NCBI GenBank assembly: GCA_963422465.1
Contig: OY730172.1
Coordinates: forward strand, 1,302,001 to 1,366,000
From: Lichina pygmaea
Taxonomy: Eukaryota > Ascomycota > Lichinomycetes > Lichinales > Lichinaceae
Direction: 5' to 3'
Length of the DNA stretch: 64,000 nucleotides
Shown: one piece after another, positions 1-11,501 of the stretch
Position numbering within the stretch: position 1 is the first letter of the stretch
Layout: every line of letters begins with the position of its first letter
The notes under the pieces: model-generated
The model's input: only the letters and a program-made list of their open reading frames with translations
Database searches by the model: none
What the model was told of the DNA's origin: nothing
Made by a program: the position numbers and the translations under genes

Positions 1-228
1 AAGTACCGTACCACATACAGACATAGCGCGTAACTTACGTACGTACCCCGTAGTCAAATCTCTCGATGACCGACGACTGACGGATGACCGACAACGAAAA
101 GAGACAGGTCTTTCAAAGTCAGAAAAGACAAAGTACCGTAACCTGGCACACACCCACAATCACATCCACATCCACTTTTTACTCTGTACTGTACTGTACG
201 ACAAGAACTGTTTGTTGATTCAAGAGTA
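1..228. other. Left flank of the Fot1 element, no gene
   Basis: No coding signal is visible. The stretch holds several GTACCGTAAC and TACGTACGTAC words typical of the intergenic DNA in this window. It ends in the TA dinucleotide at 227-228 that forms the left target-site copy of the Fot1-like element. Confidence 0.5.
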
Positions 229-269
229 CCGTAACCGATCACGTGGTGCTCAGTATCACCCAACGCTCA
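229..269 (+). repeat. Left terminal inverted repeat of the Fot1-like element
   Basis: The 41-bp arm begins CCGTAACCGATC and ends CACCCAACGCTCA. It pairs with 2344-2384 with a single T/C mismatch at the nineteenth base. The preceding TA (227-228) is the target duplication. Confidence 0.9.
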
Positions 270-393
270 CTTGAGCGACCGAGGACCCCCTTGATAAAAA
301 GTTGAATAACTCCGTGGATTCTTGTCAGAATAGTCTCAAGCTTGGATATCTAATAGAATAGCATACAGAGAAGAGATATTGAGCAATAGAAGT

Positions 394-2297
394 CTAGTAT
401 ACAAAGCGTGATGGCTTCCTCAAGACTCGGCCACGTGAATTCAGTCTTGGAGCCTCCTCCTCAGAGCTCCACTCATCTCCATCATCATCAACAGCAGGAG
501 CTTCGTTGCTTGGTGGAGAAGATTCCTCGACAGTCTCTGAGGGTTCCTGGACCTTCCCATTTCCTTGTGCCTGCTTCTTGGCCTCCTTATTGGCTTTCAC
601 AATTGCAGCCTTTTTAGCCTTCTCTTCTCTGGCCACTTGACGAGCAATTTCTCGATTTGTCCGTTGCTCTTCCTTCTCCAATTGCTTCCGTGCACGTAGC
701 TGTGCTACCTCCTCCTTCTTCCTATCCTTCTCCTCCTTTTTCTGCTCTTCTTCCTGCTCTTTTTCGCTATTTCTTGCAAGTGCAGCTTGGATTTTCGATG
801 GAGTGAAGATCTGAGGCTTATTATCCTCCTCTCCAAGCAAATTAAGCCGCTTTCCTCGCTGTTTCTTCTTCTTCTCCATTAGTAAAGCCTCTGTTAGCTG
901 CTCCACTGTAGCTTTGTTGAGATCTCGCTCCGTGATGACTTTTGCGAAGCCATCCCTGATCCGCTCAAGTCCTTCTGTAGAACCAGCTTTCTTCTGCATC
1001 CGAATTGCATAACGGAAAAATTTGAATGTGACAGGGGTCTTAGCATGGGTAGGGGCAGGTCTCTGAGGTGTATGAGAAGAGAGATCAAGAATATTAAGCA
1101 CTCGAGAGGCATTAAGAGGGAAAATACCAGTAGCTTCAAAAGCTGACTGAATATTCTCAGTTGTGAAGCTTTTTTGCCAAGCAGAATAGAAGATAGGCCA
1201 GAAGATATGTTTTGTGATAGACGTAATGCCTAAGCTATTACGCATCACAGCATCAAGCTCTTGGGAATAACGTTGTGCTAGGGGAGAGAACAGACCAACA
1301 TCAAGAGGCTGTAATCGGTGTGTAGTATGAGGAGGCAGTACAAGAACAACAATACTATTTGCATAAGCATATTCAAGAAAAGAAAGATTAACATGACTTG
1401 AATGACCATCAACTATAAGAAGACGACGACGGCTTCGTCCTACCTGAGCTTCAGTACACCTGTTGAAGACTTTCTGTAGCCATTGAAGACCCAGATCGTT
1501 ATTTGTCCACCCTTTCTCAGAGACAGCAAAGTATGCCTCAGTGTCATTCAGATCTTGTACCCAGGTGTCAAGAAGGTCATGCGATTAACCTTGATAGATA
1601 AGAGTTGGAGGGATGTATAATCCAGTTGCTCGAACACAAGCAACTAGAGTCACAAACTCCCGACTCCCATCTTGGTTGATGCCTAGAATCTTGCCAGTTT
1701 TCCGTGCCTCCTTGTTGATGATACGTCGTGTGGCATGCCCCTGGCCAATAAGGAAGCCTTTCTCGTCGACGTTGTAGATGTTGTCAGCCGTGATATGGTA
1801 TTTCTCAATAGCGTCGGATAACTATGTAAGAATTAGCAAAGTTTTATGAATAACGTTAGGGATAGTGATACCAGCTGGTAAAAAGCCTTGATTTGAGCTA
1901 TAGACTCTGCCCATTTGCGTTTCTTGTCTATAGGCTTTAGGTAGACACTTTCCAGAGTGTCCAAATGACGTTGAACAAACCGTCGAGTCCAGCACTTCCC
2001 AAGCGGTTTTCCAGCGATACGTTCCGCTAGATCTCGGACGATCTGAGGGGTCATTGGCCATCCCCTAAGGCTTAGAGCACTGATACGCTCTACCAGTACT
2101 GATTCTTGGGCATCGGAAAGGGCTTTAATGACTGTCGAGTTGACTTCTTCTCGGGAGGTGCTTTTGCCCTGATGTCGACGAGAAAGGGCGTGGCGACCGA
2201 CATGGTGCCTCGATGCAGTGGCTAAGTAGTTAATTCGATCCGCCAACTCAAGCTCAGCAAGTGCCTCACTCATTCGGTCTTCATAAGACTTCTCCAT
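394..2297 (-). pseudogene. Fot1/pogo DDE transposase with one in-frame stop
   Basis: Exon 1 is 2297-1872 and exon 2 is 1821-394, with a 50-bp intron (GTATCA...ACATAG, branch-like GCTAAT). The N-terminus (residues 1-142) has the Psq/CENP-B-type helix-turn-helix region, including SLRGWPMTPQIVRDLAE and TRRFVQRH. Exon 2 carries the DDE_1 core with its three aspartates in NVDEKGF, LLIVDGHSSH and LQPLDVGLF. A long lysine/glutamate coiled-coil tail follows. The frame is open for about 617 codons except for a TAA at 1585-1587, shortly after PPTLIYQG. As drawn the protein would stop in the catalytic core, so this copy is probably inactive unless the stop is a sequence error. The family is clear from the motifs. 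Confidence 0.85.
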
Positions 2298-2343
2298 GGC
2301 GATAAAATAAAGAAGGCAGTCGAGGTGCAGAATCTCGGAATAC

Positions 2344-2384
2344 TGAGCGTTGGGTGATACTGAGCGCCACGTGATCGGTTACGG
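2344..2384 (-). repeat. Right terminal inverted repeat of the Fot1-like element
   Basis: This is the reverse complement of 229-269 with one mismatch, followed by TA at 2385-2386. Confidence 0.9.
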
Positions 2385-2438
2385 TAATGCATGACAAAGC
2401 ATCATCATCTGCGGTGATCTCGCTGGCGACTGCTCTTT

Positions 2439-3714
2439 CTAGACTCCATTCCCGTCGTAGCTTGAGTCAGCTTTTTCCGCCTGTCGCTCATCCCAATTCT
2501 CGCGGGCCCACCATCTCTGCTCGTCGCCAGACAGCATCTCATCTGGAGAGGAGTAATCTGGGCTTTGCTCGGCCACATCTGTATCTGACGAAGGCTGGAT
2601 TGCCAGCTTATACTGTTCCTCTGCAGTGGATAGCATATCATTCAGCACACTGTACGTAAGAACAAGAGGATGGTCAAGGTTAGGCAGGCCTTCTGAGATT
2701 CGGCGAGGGAGGAAGTCGGTAGGATAGAGCGTCATCGATCCCTCAACTGGCAAGCCTGAGGTGTCACGGAAAGGCTGTAAGGGAAGGGGAACCGGGTTAG
2801 CAGGACCATAGCTACGACAGCTAGTTGGGCTTGGCCAAGGGGACGGAGAAGGATTACTCGACAAGGTAAGAGGTACACTCACCTGTGCTGTAAGTTCTTG
2901 GTCACACTTGACGAGTGGCCGGCCATCTGCATGCGTTTCCCATTTGACACGCCAAAGCGAGATTGTGGCAGCCTTACCACCTCCGCCATACTCCAGATCT
3001 AATCCAAGTACAGCTTGGATCTTTCCCTTCGAGCGGACTATGTAGTCATAGGCAAGATGTCTGAGATGTCTTGACTTCTGGGAGTGGGCGAATTCAACAA
3101 CAAGGCCGGGCATCAGCACTTTACGATGACCAAAGCTGAGATCTGGCGCGTGACGATAGTCACCGAGCTGTCGATTTGGAGATCCTTTTGGGATAACCTC
3201 ACGCATGAGATGCGCGAGAGCTGGGGGCGTCTGGGCACTCAGAACTATCGACGACAGTAGGCCAAGGATTTCCTTTGACACCCATGCCAGAAAGCATTCA
3301 TGGAGATCTCCTGGCATCCCGACGATGAGTCGGCCCCTCGATGGCTCCAGGTCAACTCTACTAGCTGTATTAGCCTTTGTCCTCACCTGGAAACTTTCTC
3401 CTCAACCCCTCAAGAATGTGACTGCAGGTTTGTCGATATCCATACCTGATATTTGCATATCTCAGCTCTGGATCTTCTGAAACTCGCTCCTCAAACTCAT
3501 CAAAACACTGTGAGGGAAATAGCACCACAAGCCACGAGAGCTCCGAAGACAGCTGCTTTGCTTTCCGACAATCTCGCAAGAACTGGAGAAGCTTCAGAAC
3601 TGGTTCTGAGGGTTCCTTGGACGGCTGTAAGGGTGACGGGGAGGGTAGCAGTGGTTGGGCAGACGGTGGTGAGATCAAAGCTCCGACCGTTCGCACTTCT
3701 TCTGAGCTGTTCAT
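2439..3714 (-). CDS. Fungal accessory protein with PD-(D/E)XK/Uma2-like fold (predicted)
   Basis: The best model has three exons (3714-3446, 3360-2883, 2774-2439) and gives 360 residues. Both introns (85 and 108 bp) are GT-AG and preserve the frame; the second contains no stop, so read-through is possible. The N-terminal 90 residues are proline/serine-rich. The core has GRLIVGMPGDLHECFL, then HAPDLSFGH, then GLVVEFAHSQKS, then GKIQAVLGLDLEY and a WRVKWE strand. I recognise this order from a widespread fungal family resembling PD-(D/E)XK nucleases of the Uma2 type: the Asp of APDLSF and the Glu of VVEFA would be the metal ligands, but the usual Lys is replaced in EFAHS. The C-terminus is acidic. 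Function is unknown and enzymatic activity is an inference. The Fot1 element sits 54 bp past the stop. Confidence 0.7.
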
Positions 3715-4327
3715 AGAGGAACCAGGGCCTTCTGATTATCCCACGTCGAGAAAGGTGGGTAGTGATGACAATATTTCAGAGGTGCAATTTGTCCGTCGAT
3801 CTTCGGGCCGGCGTGTGGGAGGATTTAATGGCAATCTGTACAATGGGCAAATTTCTATAGTGCTGCAGCTGTGCCTACTCTCTGGGCTTGTACGTACTCG
3901 TACGTACGGAAGTACTACCCTCCCTTACCTGGGATACACCCCTCCTGCGCCACCTGTGCCACCAGGAGTCGTGTACCTACCGCTTGCCCTGTCTTTGAAC
4001 CGTACGGCAAGTACTCAACCCACCGACCGCCCCCACCAACCACAATCCTGCCAACTTGCCTCCGACCGACTGCCCCCAACCGACTGCCCCCGACCGACCG
4101 ACCGACAACCCTCGCCGACGACCTCAACCCTGCGGACCTGACTCCATACGAGGGCACTGAGGGGTACACCTGTATCCTCGTACAGGCCTCTCACCACTGA
4201 TGTACGGGAGTACAAGGGTACGAGGGGGTCGTACAGTACGTATCTTTGTACCCTTGTATCGGAAATACGTTACGTAATGTACGGTACGTACCTCCTCTCT
4301 CCCGGATGAGGTACAAGAGTACATCCA
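3715..4327. other. Intergenic, no gene recognised
   Basis: Contains a run of CCGACCGAC-type words (about 4020-4110) and many GTACGTAC and GTACGG words. The short reading frames here have low-complexity Pro/Thr/Arg translations and no family resemblance. Confidence 0.4.
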
Positions 4328-4814
4328 TACGTACTGCTTGAATCTCATTAGATACTTAGGATATAGTGTGACAGTAAGCCAAAGTCAATGTATACACAGC
4401 TGGATCCTTCCCGCAGGTGGCGCAGGTGACGCAGCAATCCATATAATTATCACGTGGGGTGTGGCGCTTGGAGGGGTGCATCCCAAGTAAGGGGGGGTAC
4501 GTGGGGAAGATTTTGCATACCTGGGGTGTATTTGAGGAATTGTCCGAATTTTCTCTTTCGTTTCTGCTCACCGACATATTTGAACAAGCCCCCCATGCCC
4601 CCATACAAAGTTGCGGACTGTTCCTCAAGTAGACCCCAAATATGCAAAATCTTCCTGATGTACCCCCCCTTACGTGACGCCACATCCCACGTGACAGTCA
4701 CATGACTGCTGTGCCATCTGCACCACCGCGGGAAGGTTGAAGCCGAGTGTACCATGAGTTTGTTCTGTTACCTCACTATATCCTAAGTATCCCATGAGAT
4801 TCAAGCACTACGTA
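4328..4814. repeat. Long fold-back (MITE-like) element
   Basis: The 487-bp segment is an imperfect palindrome. The left end TACGTACTGCTTGAATCTC (4328 onward) pairs with GAGATTCAAGCACTACGTA ending at 4814. Further matching blocks include ATACTTAGGATATAGTG (about 4351 and its complement near 4785), CCTTCCCGC, CACGTGGGGTGTGGC and GGAAGATTTTGCATA. The arms are each about 230 bp with small indels and meet near 4570. It has no coding capacity, and such structure is typical of a non-autonomous DNA transposon. No clear target duplication was identified. Confidence 0.7.
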
Positions 4815-6148
4815 CTCATGTATCTCCGTACAATACAATGAGGATGTGGAGAGCTTGGAGTGGTCATTGCGGTAGGCAAAAAGAGGATATCAAAGGGAAC
4901 AGTGAAGTGTAACTGCGACTATGAACCCTCAGGAAGGCATACAACAGGAGTAATCCATTGCAGAGGAATGCAAGAGCAAGAGGAGCACCAAGACTGCTTA
5001 TATGTTGCTGTCAGCGTGGTGTGGAGGGTGTCCAAAATAGGTCCTAGCGAAAAGATGTGCGGTGGTGTCCGTATCAGAGTCACTGTAGTCGCAGTCAGCA
5101 GTAGCTGTGATGGTGTGTCAGAAGTCACAAACAACCTGCTTTGGTGGATATGGAAAAACCTCCAAAAGTGGTGCCAGAAACCTCCACTTCTGGCAGCTAT
5201 TTCACAGGAACTCCGTCAATGGTAGTAAATTACTCGTGAACTGGCACCGGAGAATGCCGATGTCATTGAGCTTTTCCTTTCAGCGAGGGGCCAGCTAGCT
5301 ACCTATATGTGTTCTTGATCCTCCACTCCTGCGATTTGCAGCACCTGCTCGTACATATCGGAGTCCCCACCACGGCTCCTGCTCGTCGCTGGCCATCGCC
5401 ATCGCTCCAGGTCGTGCTGAGTTAACGATTGCGGACTCAGCTGGCGTTGGGCACCGACGCCATCACTTATGTAAGCAATGTGTACATACAGCACACGGAA
5501 ATTATAAGACGCTGGTCTGACCTGGTCAAGCGAGATGCTCCATGATACTTATTTTCCTCAAGTATCTTGATAAGATGCGGAAGGACCGGGAGAGTGCTTA
5601 ATTACCTTTGAAGCCACTGTCGCAAAGCCGTACGACTTGCCTGTTCCGTACGAGTACATATGTACGTAACGTACGTACTGTACGTACTCAGTGCCACTCC
5701 ACCAGTTTCTTTAGTCAGCCCAGGCACGCCAGCCTACCACGGCGCTGCACGGCTACGTAACTGTCAGGGGGCGGATGACAAATCAGCCATGGAGAAATAT
5801 TTTTCCGAGCCGAGGGCACGGCCTACAAGAGAGATTTTTCGCTTTTTCAACACATCGTGGGATTCTCTCTTCTTGACTAGGTATCTAGGAGGATAATGGA
5901 GCTCTATTGACTTGGTCTAGAGTCCTCCGTGAGGTCCTGCCGTAGATTCTAGTAAGGGGAGCTCCATCGGAGTTGTGTCCTGAAGTAGGAGTTCTATGTC
6001 GTCGCCCGATGCCTATTGTAGGCTGGATCCGCTGGGTCCCTCGCGTCTTTTTCTTGTGTGCGTCTCCAACTGTAACGTATCTTCCGTACGAGCCTCGCCT
6101 ATTTAACATGTCTTCGCTTAGCATTGGCGCAGGGCCTCGTTACAACCG
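4815..6148. other. Intergenic, no gene recognised
   Basis: No convincing coding region. The stretch carries dense TACGTAACGTACGTAC words (about 5655-5690). The distal part probably belongs to the upstream regulatory region of frq. Confidence 0.4.
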
Positions 6149-6298
6149 CGATCGAGATGTTAGTGCAGAAGCTGACTGGATTCTGACTAATCTCAACTGT
6201 ACCACCCACCCAGTTCGGATCGATCACGGTGGCAGCCACACACAAAAGTTCGATCCGGACTTCCCTTGTCTTAAGCGTCCCGGCGATCGAGAAGATCG
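6149..6298 (+). promoter_or_regulatory. Cluster of GATC/CGAT words upstream of frq (possible White Collar sites)
   Basis: Within 150 bp there are CGATCGAG (6149), GGATCGATC (6217), CGATCC (6251), GCGATCGAG (6283) and GATCG (6294). In Neurospora the White Collar complex binds paired GATC/CGAT-type words in the frq Clock box and light-response elements. The link here is by analogy only and rests on position (580-730 bp before the frq start) and word density. Confidence 0.3.
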
Positions 6299-6879
6299 CA
6301 GCGCAACGGCCGCGAGAGGTTGGATGCCCCATCAACGATCTTGACCCACCATGGCCAGCCCGGTGCGTAGCCGTTGGTGTCAGCGTGCAGGGATCGCGCA
6401 TGCAGCCCTTCAGCAGCAACCACCAACATCGTCGATGCCGCCTCGCCTTAACCCTCACCAGCGCCACCACCACCACCGCCATCAACGTTTTCCACCGGCC
6501 CGACATCCCGCCTTGACGCCTCGGTGCGCCGTCGTCTCCGTGCACTCTGTCCTTGGCCGACCCACCGTACCAGATCCAGGCACTCGGCCACGAGAACCAC
6601 CCTCTCACAGACTCAACGGTTGCCGTCTGACTTGACCTTCGGACGGCCGACACAATATCGGCTCCCGACCAACTCCGCGGCGCTACTGCATCCTGTCGGC
6701 CTTGACAAGCCCGACTCCTTCAAGGTCCCCGTGGATCAGAGTCGATTTCTCCTCGTCGGAGGCCGGAATCCGGAGAAAGTACGGGAAAACCGACGTGGGC
6801 ATACTCTCTAGCCCTCCATGACCCCGTCGTACAAGGCGGGGGCATCGCTCGACGCCCAGCCGTCGATCGGGTTGAAGAC

Positions 6880-9800
6880 ATGGACGTGTGGGATGCTGAC
6901 GAGGCCGATCCCGATGGTCGACGTAGCCATTCGACAGACTTGCCTGAGTGCCGACGGCCCCTAGTCCACAGTCCGTCTCCACGCCTCTTCTCGATGGCCC
7001 ATTCGACGAGATGCGGCGCCGGCATGAGGGTTCGACAACACAACGGACGTCGGTCGGCACCCCTGCGGGAGCGGGATTCGCAGCCATCTGCGAAGAGCAG
7101 CAACGCCGAGAGATGGTTTGAGGACTCGAACCACAACGTCCGCAACGGCTCTCGTCCAAAGTTGGCGGAGGGTGAGTGAAGCGCAGCCCTTCGCGCTTCG
7201 ACGTCGAGCCGCCGCCCACGTCGACGGGTCTGTGTCTCCGCTGCGATGCTGACGTCGTCGTCCGGACAGACGAACCACCCTTCTACCTGGAGGACCGCCC
7301 GCACTCCGACATCCGTTCGACCGCCTGCTCGGCCGATCAGACTTGGTCGAGTTCGCGGTTAGACCCCGTGGGTCCGGAGACCTTGGCTCTTCAGTCGACG
7401 ATGCGGCAGCTCAACATCAGCGAGGACAGCAGCGACGACTACCGCAGCGTCATCGACGATCTGACCGTGGAGAACCAAGAGTTGCGGCAGAGGCTCGCCA
7501 AGTATGAACGCCTGCACTGTTCGCATCTGCAGCGGGAGAAGCTGTTCGAGGTCACCTTTCACGACCTGCCGGCCGAAAAGCGCCAAGAGCTCGAGCATGC
7601 CCTGAAGGAGTTCGCCACGTCCATCGACCGCTCCTCGCCTGCGGCCACGTCGGCCTCCGGCCTGGCTGGCCGGCGGCGGCGGCGACCGCAGCGATCCCCG
7701 GGGAACGGGGACGAGAACACGTCGTCGAACTCGGCCTCGCAGCCGAGGCCGGTCGACTCGGGATACAGTTCGTTGTCCATCTCGGGGGCTCCTTCGACTC
7801 GGTCCCCGCGCTCCTTACGTCGGCCGGTGCCTGGAACGGGACCGAACCAATCGTCCGTCGGACGACATCATCCGGCGCAGCGGAACTCGAGCGTGCGCGA
7901 TGCCAGGGCTCCGGGGACGATCGTCGAGCAGAAGAAGAAGCTCGTCGCGAGACGCCTGGAGCAGCTTTTCACGGGAAGGCTCTCGCAATGCGGCGCACAG
8001 GCGGCCGTCCGTCAGCCACACGAGAGATCGGACCTAGCCGTCGCTCAAGATCGAACCGGGTCGGACGCCGTGGGCGGCGCTCACCCGGAGTCGACTGGCG
8101 TGCGCGAGGCGCGCATCCTGCCGCTTGGCCGCGAGCTGTCTCGGGATTCGCTCGAGGCCGTCCAGGGCACTGCCCCGGTCACCTCAACCCGTGGTCCCAG
8201 TCCGCCTAGCGCCCCGAGCTCGCCCGAACAGCGACCGACCAACCCGCGCGATCTGGATCTGCGTCGTGGTTCGCGCGCGACCGACAACCTGGACTACATT
8301 AGGCACCTTGGCATCACCACGCCCTCTGTCGACCACGCCGCCAACGCCGAACCCACCCAGGGGTGGGTGTACCTGAATCTGCTTTCGAACATGGCTCAGC
8401 TGCACACGTTGAATGTCACCCCCACCTTCATCCGCGACGCCGTGTCCGAGTCCAGCAAGCGGTTGGAGGTGTCTGAGGACGGTCGTAAGATCCGCTGGAA
8501 GGGCCGCAACGCGGCGGGCAAGCTCGGCGGCGAGAACAGCATCAGCGATGCGGGCCTTGGGAGCGCCGACTCGATGGACGCGGACGACGCGCAGGCCTCG
8601 CACGAGAGCTTCAGGGACGGTATCTCGGGTGATGATTCGGGCCACCTTGGCGCCATGGGGTACGGTGACCTTCGGCGCTCGAGCGAGGGCTCGGCCGAAG
8701 TCGGACCCCACGCGAAGGGGGACTACTTCTCGTCGGCCTGGTCTCCATCTCGTGATCGGTTCGCGTACCGGCCGTTGTTCTTCCGCAAGGATTCTCGAGA
8801 GGACGACCACTCGGGCAGCGCCTACGACAGTCCCTGTTCTCGCTCTCCTACTCCACCGGCGGCCGTCGCGAGAGTCGAGGACGGGACGCCAGACCCCTAC
8901 GGCGTCATTCTGGATTCGTCGCGGGCTACCGATGCTGACAATACAGTTGTCGGTGGGCCAGTCATCTTCTACCGGGGGGCCCGCTTCTGCACGGATCTCA
9001 GCGGCGAAAGGCCGAAAGGCTCCCGCCCTGGCTTGGCAGGCCATAGGTATTCGCCGGTAACGACGGACGTCATCGGCACCGACCGGTCCACCGAGCGTCC
9101 GTCATCGCCCCCTCTGGGCGCTCGGCTGAGACGGCTCTCCTGGGACACGCCTGTCGGCACACCAGACGACATGTCCTTGTATGATGGCGATCGGTCTGAC
9201 TGCGAGTCGACCACGTCGCTCGATTTGGACGGCCTTGAGGCCGGTCTTGAGGCCCCCGATCCGTCTGGATCTCCGGCGATCCTCGACTTCGAAGTGTCTG
9301 GTCTTGCCGGCGTCCACCCGGCTGACCACTTTCTCGTCCACGTGCGAACTCTTCGGACCGGCCAGCGGGGAAGGTCACCTTCCGGCATGTATGACGGGAG
9401 GCTTCGGCCTCTTGGAGGGCAGTTGGCACGGGTGAACGAGATCCTCGGCGGCCGTGGAAGCGTGGAGAGACGGGGCGCGGTTGTCGGCGCCCACGTTTCC
9501 TACAGCACGACCTGGACTGAATTGCCTCCGTCGGCTCTTCCTCCACCGTCGTGCGTCTTTCAGCCATCGGCCTCGTCCGTTGGGAGCAGCAGCCGGAGCA
9601 CTTCGCCGTCTCCTAGCGGTTCCAGCGAGCCGTCTCATCCGAGCGAGTATCGGTCGATGCCGGCTCGGCCTCCGCTTCGGCAGCAGGCCAGCTTTGCCAC
9701 CTCCGGCTCGTCGTCGTCCATCGATCTCATGGCCGGAGCCCTGATTCCCAATCCAGCCTTGTTTCCTGCCGCCGCGGCTCCTTGTAACGACGAGATACTT

Positions 9801-10112
9801 CTCGAAAAGGAAGACCTTGGAGTGAGTGATTCGTCGAATCACCCCGTCCTCGCCCCGCCACCGCCACCGCCGCCTCATCATTCAGCGATGTCAAAGCCAT
9901 CCCAAAGTGCTTTCACGCCAAGCAACAAAGTACGATTCAGTGCTGTACCAACGATGGCCAAGGCCGATGGCGAAGTGAAGACGCGCAAGCGAAGATGCCC
10001 TCTGGTGCAGAGAAGTGGACAAGTGTTCAGCGATGAGTGCGGCGTGCAAGAACAGGGTCGAAACAAGCTGTGCAAGCTCAGCAACCCAGTCGTCATGAAC
10101 AGCGGCTGTTAG
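6880..10112 (+). CDS. frq: Frequency (FRQ) circadian clock protein
   Basis: FRQ is the negative arm of the fungal circadian oscillator. It dimerises, binds FRH and casein kinase 1, and inhibits the White Collar complex. The model has two exons (6880-7171, 7270-10112) with a 98-bp GTGAGT...GGACAG intron, giving 1044 residues (Neurospora FRQ is about 989). Diagnostic stretches are SNAERWFEDSN before the intron, then a coiled coil with DDYRSVIDDLTVENQEL, EKLFEVTFHDLP (about 150-200), the block WVYLNLLSNMAQLHTLNVTP and DGRKIRWKG (about 460-510), FYRGARFCTDLSG, VHPADHFLVHV and a basic KTRKRR near the C-terminus. Long Ser/Pro/Asp-rich linkers match its heavily phosphorylated, disordered nature. The upstream region holds several short ATG frames (for example 6351-6635). 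The first ATG and the last 90 residues are the least certain parts. Confidence 0.9.
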
Positions 10113-11501
10113 CAGGAATTCGAATGTGCTGCTATCGAAAAGTTTATTACTCTTTGACGATGCTTCTGACGATGGAAAGGGCACCTCGTCGTTGACACTC
10201 GTCCAGCATCTCTATAACGTCTGATGTATCTTGTACAGTGACCAGCATCGCTCGGGTGGTGCATTGACGAGGAGTCTTGGGTCTATTTCGTTCTCATCTG
10301 AAAACTTAGACTTGAACATCCTCACGAATGACATCATATGCAGCGACCCATGATCGCTCAAAGAGCTTCTTGTGGCCACGTCCAGAGTAGGGGCAGCTAA
10401 ACAGGTTGATTCGGTCTAAGCACAACTTCTTTCAAGTAGGTTATCCAAGACACTATCATCCAGCATCAAGACCACGAGCGACCCTACCCTGCCGTGTCTA
10501 CGCCGTGCCCATAACATGCCTAGTCACTGTCCCAGCTGCCAATAGTAATTCCACATCCCACCCTTGACCTGCCACTCTCACACTCCCCGAGACTGCATTG
10601 TAACTCTCACACTCGCCGTAGATCCCACTCCCTCAAGATCACACCGAGTACGAACCCACGGCACCGCCCTCCTAAAGAACGTGGTATCAGGTACCGCTGT
10701 CGTAAAGGACTCCCAGCTACCACCACCAACAAAAAGCTTCGAGATCGCTGACGTACGACAGGCCGCGGGCAGAGAGTCCAGTGAGGCAGACAGCTGCAGT
10801 ACATCAGAATACATGTAGGACCCTTTTAAGGAAGGATCGACACCTTTGACGCGAGGAAAGCAGATCTAGAGTAATTTGAGCGCCCTGGAGGGATCTTTGG
10901 GATTCCCAAAAAAGGCCCTGATCATCGTAGCTTGGGCATGTTCGAGCATCGTCGGGCGTGATTGAATGTGCCTGGGCATGTTTGGGCACACCTGGGCATC
11001 ACTTGGACACACCTGAGTGATGATTGTTTGGTCTGTCTATTGACTGAGCGATTGGTTTCTGGTCTGTCGACCGAGGTAGAGATCACCGGTGTATCGACTG
11101 ATCGGTTGACTGAGCAGTCTTGAGCTACCGCGGTGGATGTTCATCTGCTGGTCGGGGATGCTTTGGAGGGGCAGAGATACGTAGATAGGAGTTCATGCAC
11201 GTATGTCCTTCCTAAAGGAGGGAAGAGAGAAGTGGAGTAGTGAAGAGGGGGAAAAAGAGGATGATGATGATGATGGTAATAAAGAAGAGAGATGTCACGA
11301 GAAGCATGTCCTCTTGGAACAGATGGATGGGTGGATCAGTTTAAAAAAAACCAACCAACCCTACCACGACCATCAAGCCAGCCTTCATGACGACATTTGA
11401 GAAGAACGACACCTCGATGCGAGAATAGTACAATAGACAAAAGCACCGTGTTCATATCATATCATATCTGGTCATATCAAGTCGCGCCAGACCCCGCCAT
11501 G
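10113..11501. other. frq-vps4 intergenic, both 3' ends
   Basis: The convergent genes frq and vps4 share this 1.4-kb gap. It holds irregular CCTGGGCAT / TTGGGCACA repeats (about 10970-11030) and a GAT-rich patch (11255-11285). No coding region is recognised. In Neurospora an antisense transcript (qrf) starts downstream of frq, and a counterpart could start here, but nothing in the sequence proves it. Confidence 0.4.

Larger units (their letters stand above)
229..2384 (-). mobile_element. Fot1-like (pogo, Tc1/mariner superfamily) DNA transposon
   Basis: This is a complete-looking 2156-bp cut-and-paste element. The ends are 41-bp inverted repeats starting CCGTAACCGATCACGTGG with one mismatch between arms (229-269 against 2344-2384). 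TA dinucleotides flank both ends (227-228 and 2385-2386), as expected for pogo/Fot1 insertion. The interior holds one transposase gene on the minus strand. The near-identical arms suggest a fairly recent insertion, although the transposase carries an in-frame stop. The element ends 54 bp from the stop codon of the gene at 2439-3714. Confidence 0.9.

Noticed and set aside
2775-2882. In-frame read-through of the second intron of the PD-(D/E)XK-like gene
   Set aside because: The 108 bp are open, but they start GTGAGT, end TTACAG, encode Ser/Pro low complexity and interrupt a segment that is continuous in the family.
3337-3386. Alternative first intron of the PD-(D/E)XK-like gene starting GTGAGG
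   Set aside because: It does not restore the GRLIVG frame with any acceptor at a normal intron length; the GTATGG donor at 3445 with the acceptor at 3361 does.
8184-9044. 286-codon frame antisense to frq
   Set aside because: Arg/Val/Gly-rich translation without domains, lying wholly inside the FRQ coding exon; a GC-rich shadow frame.
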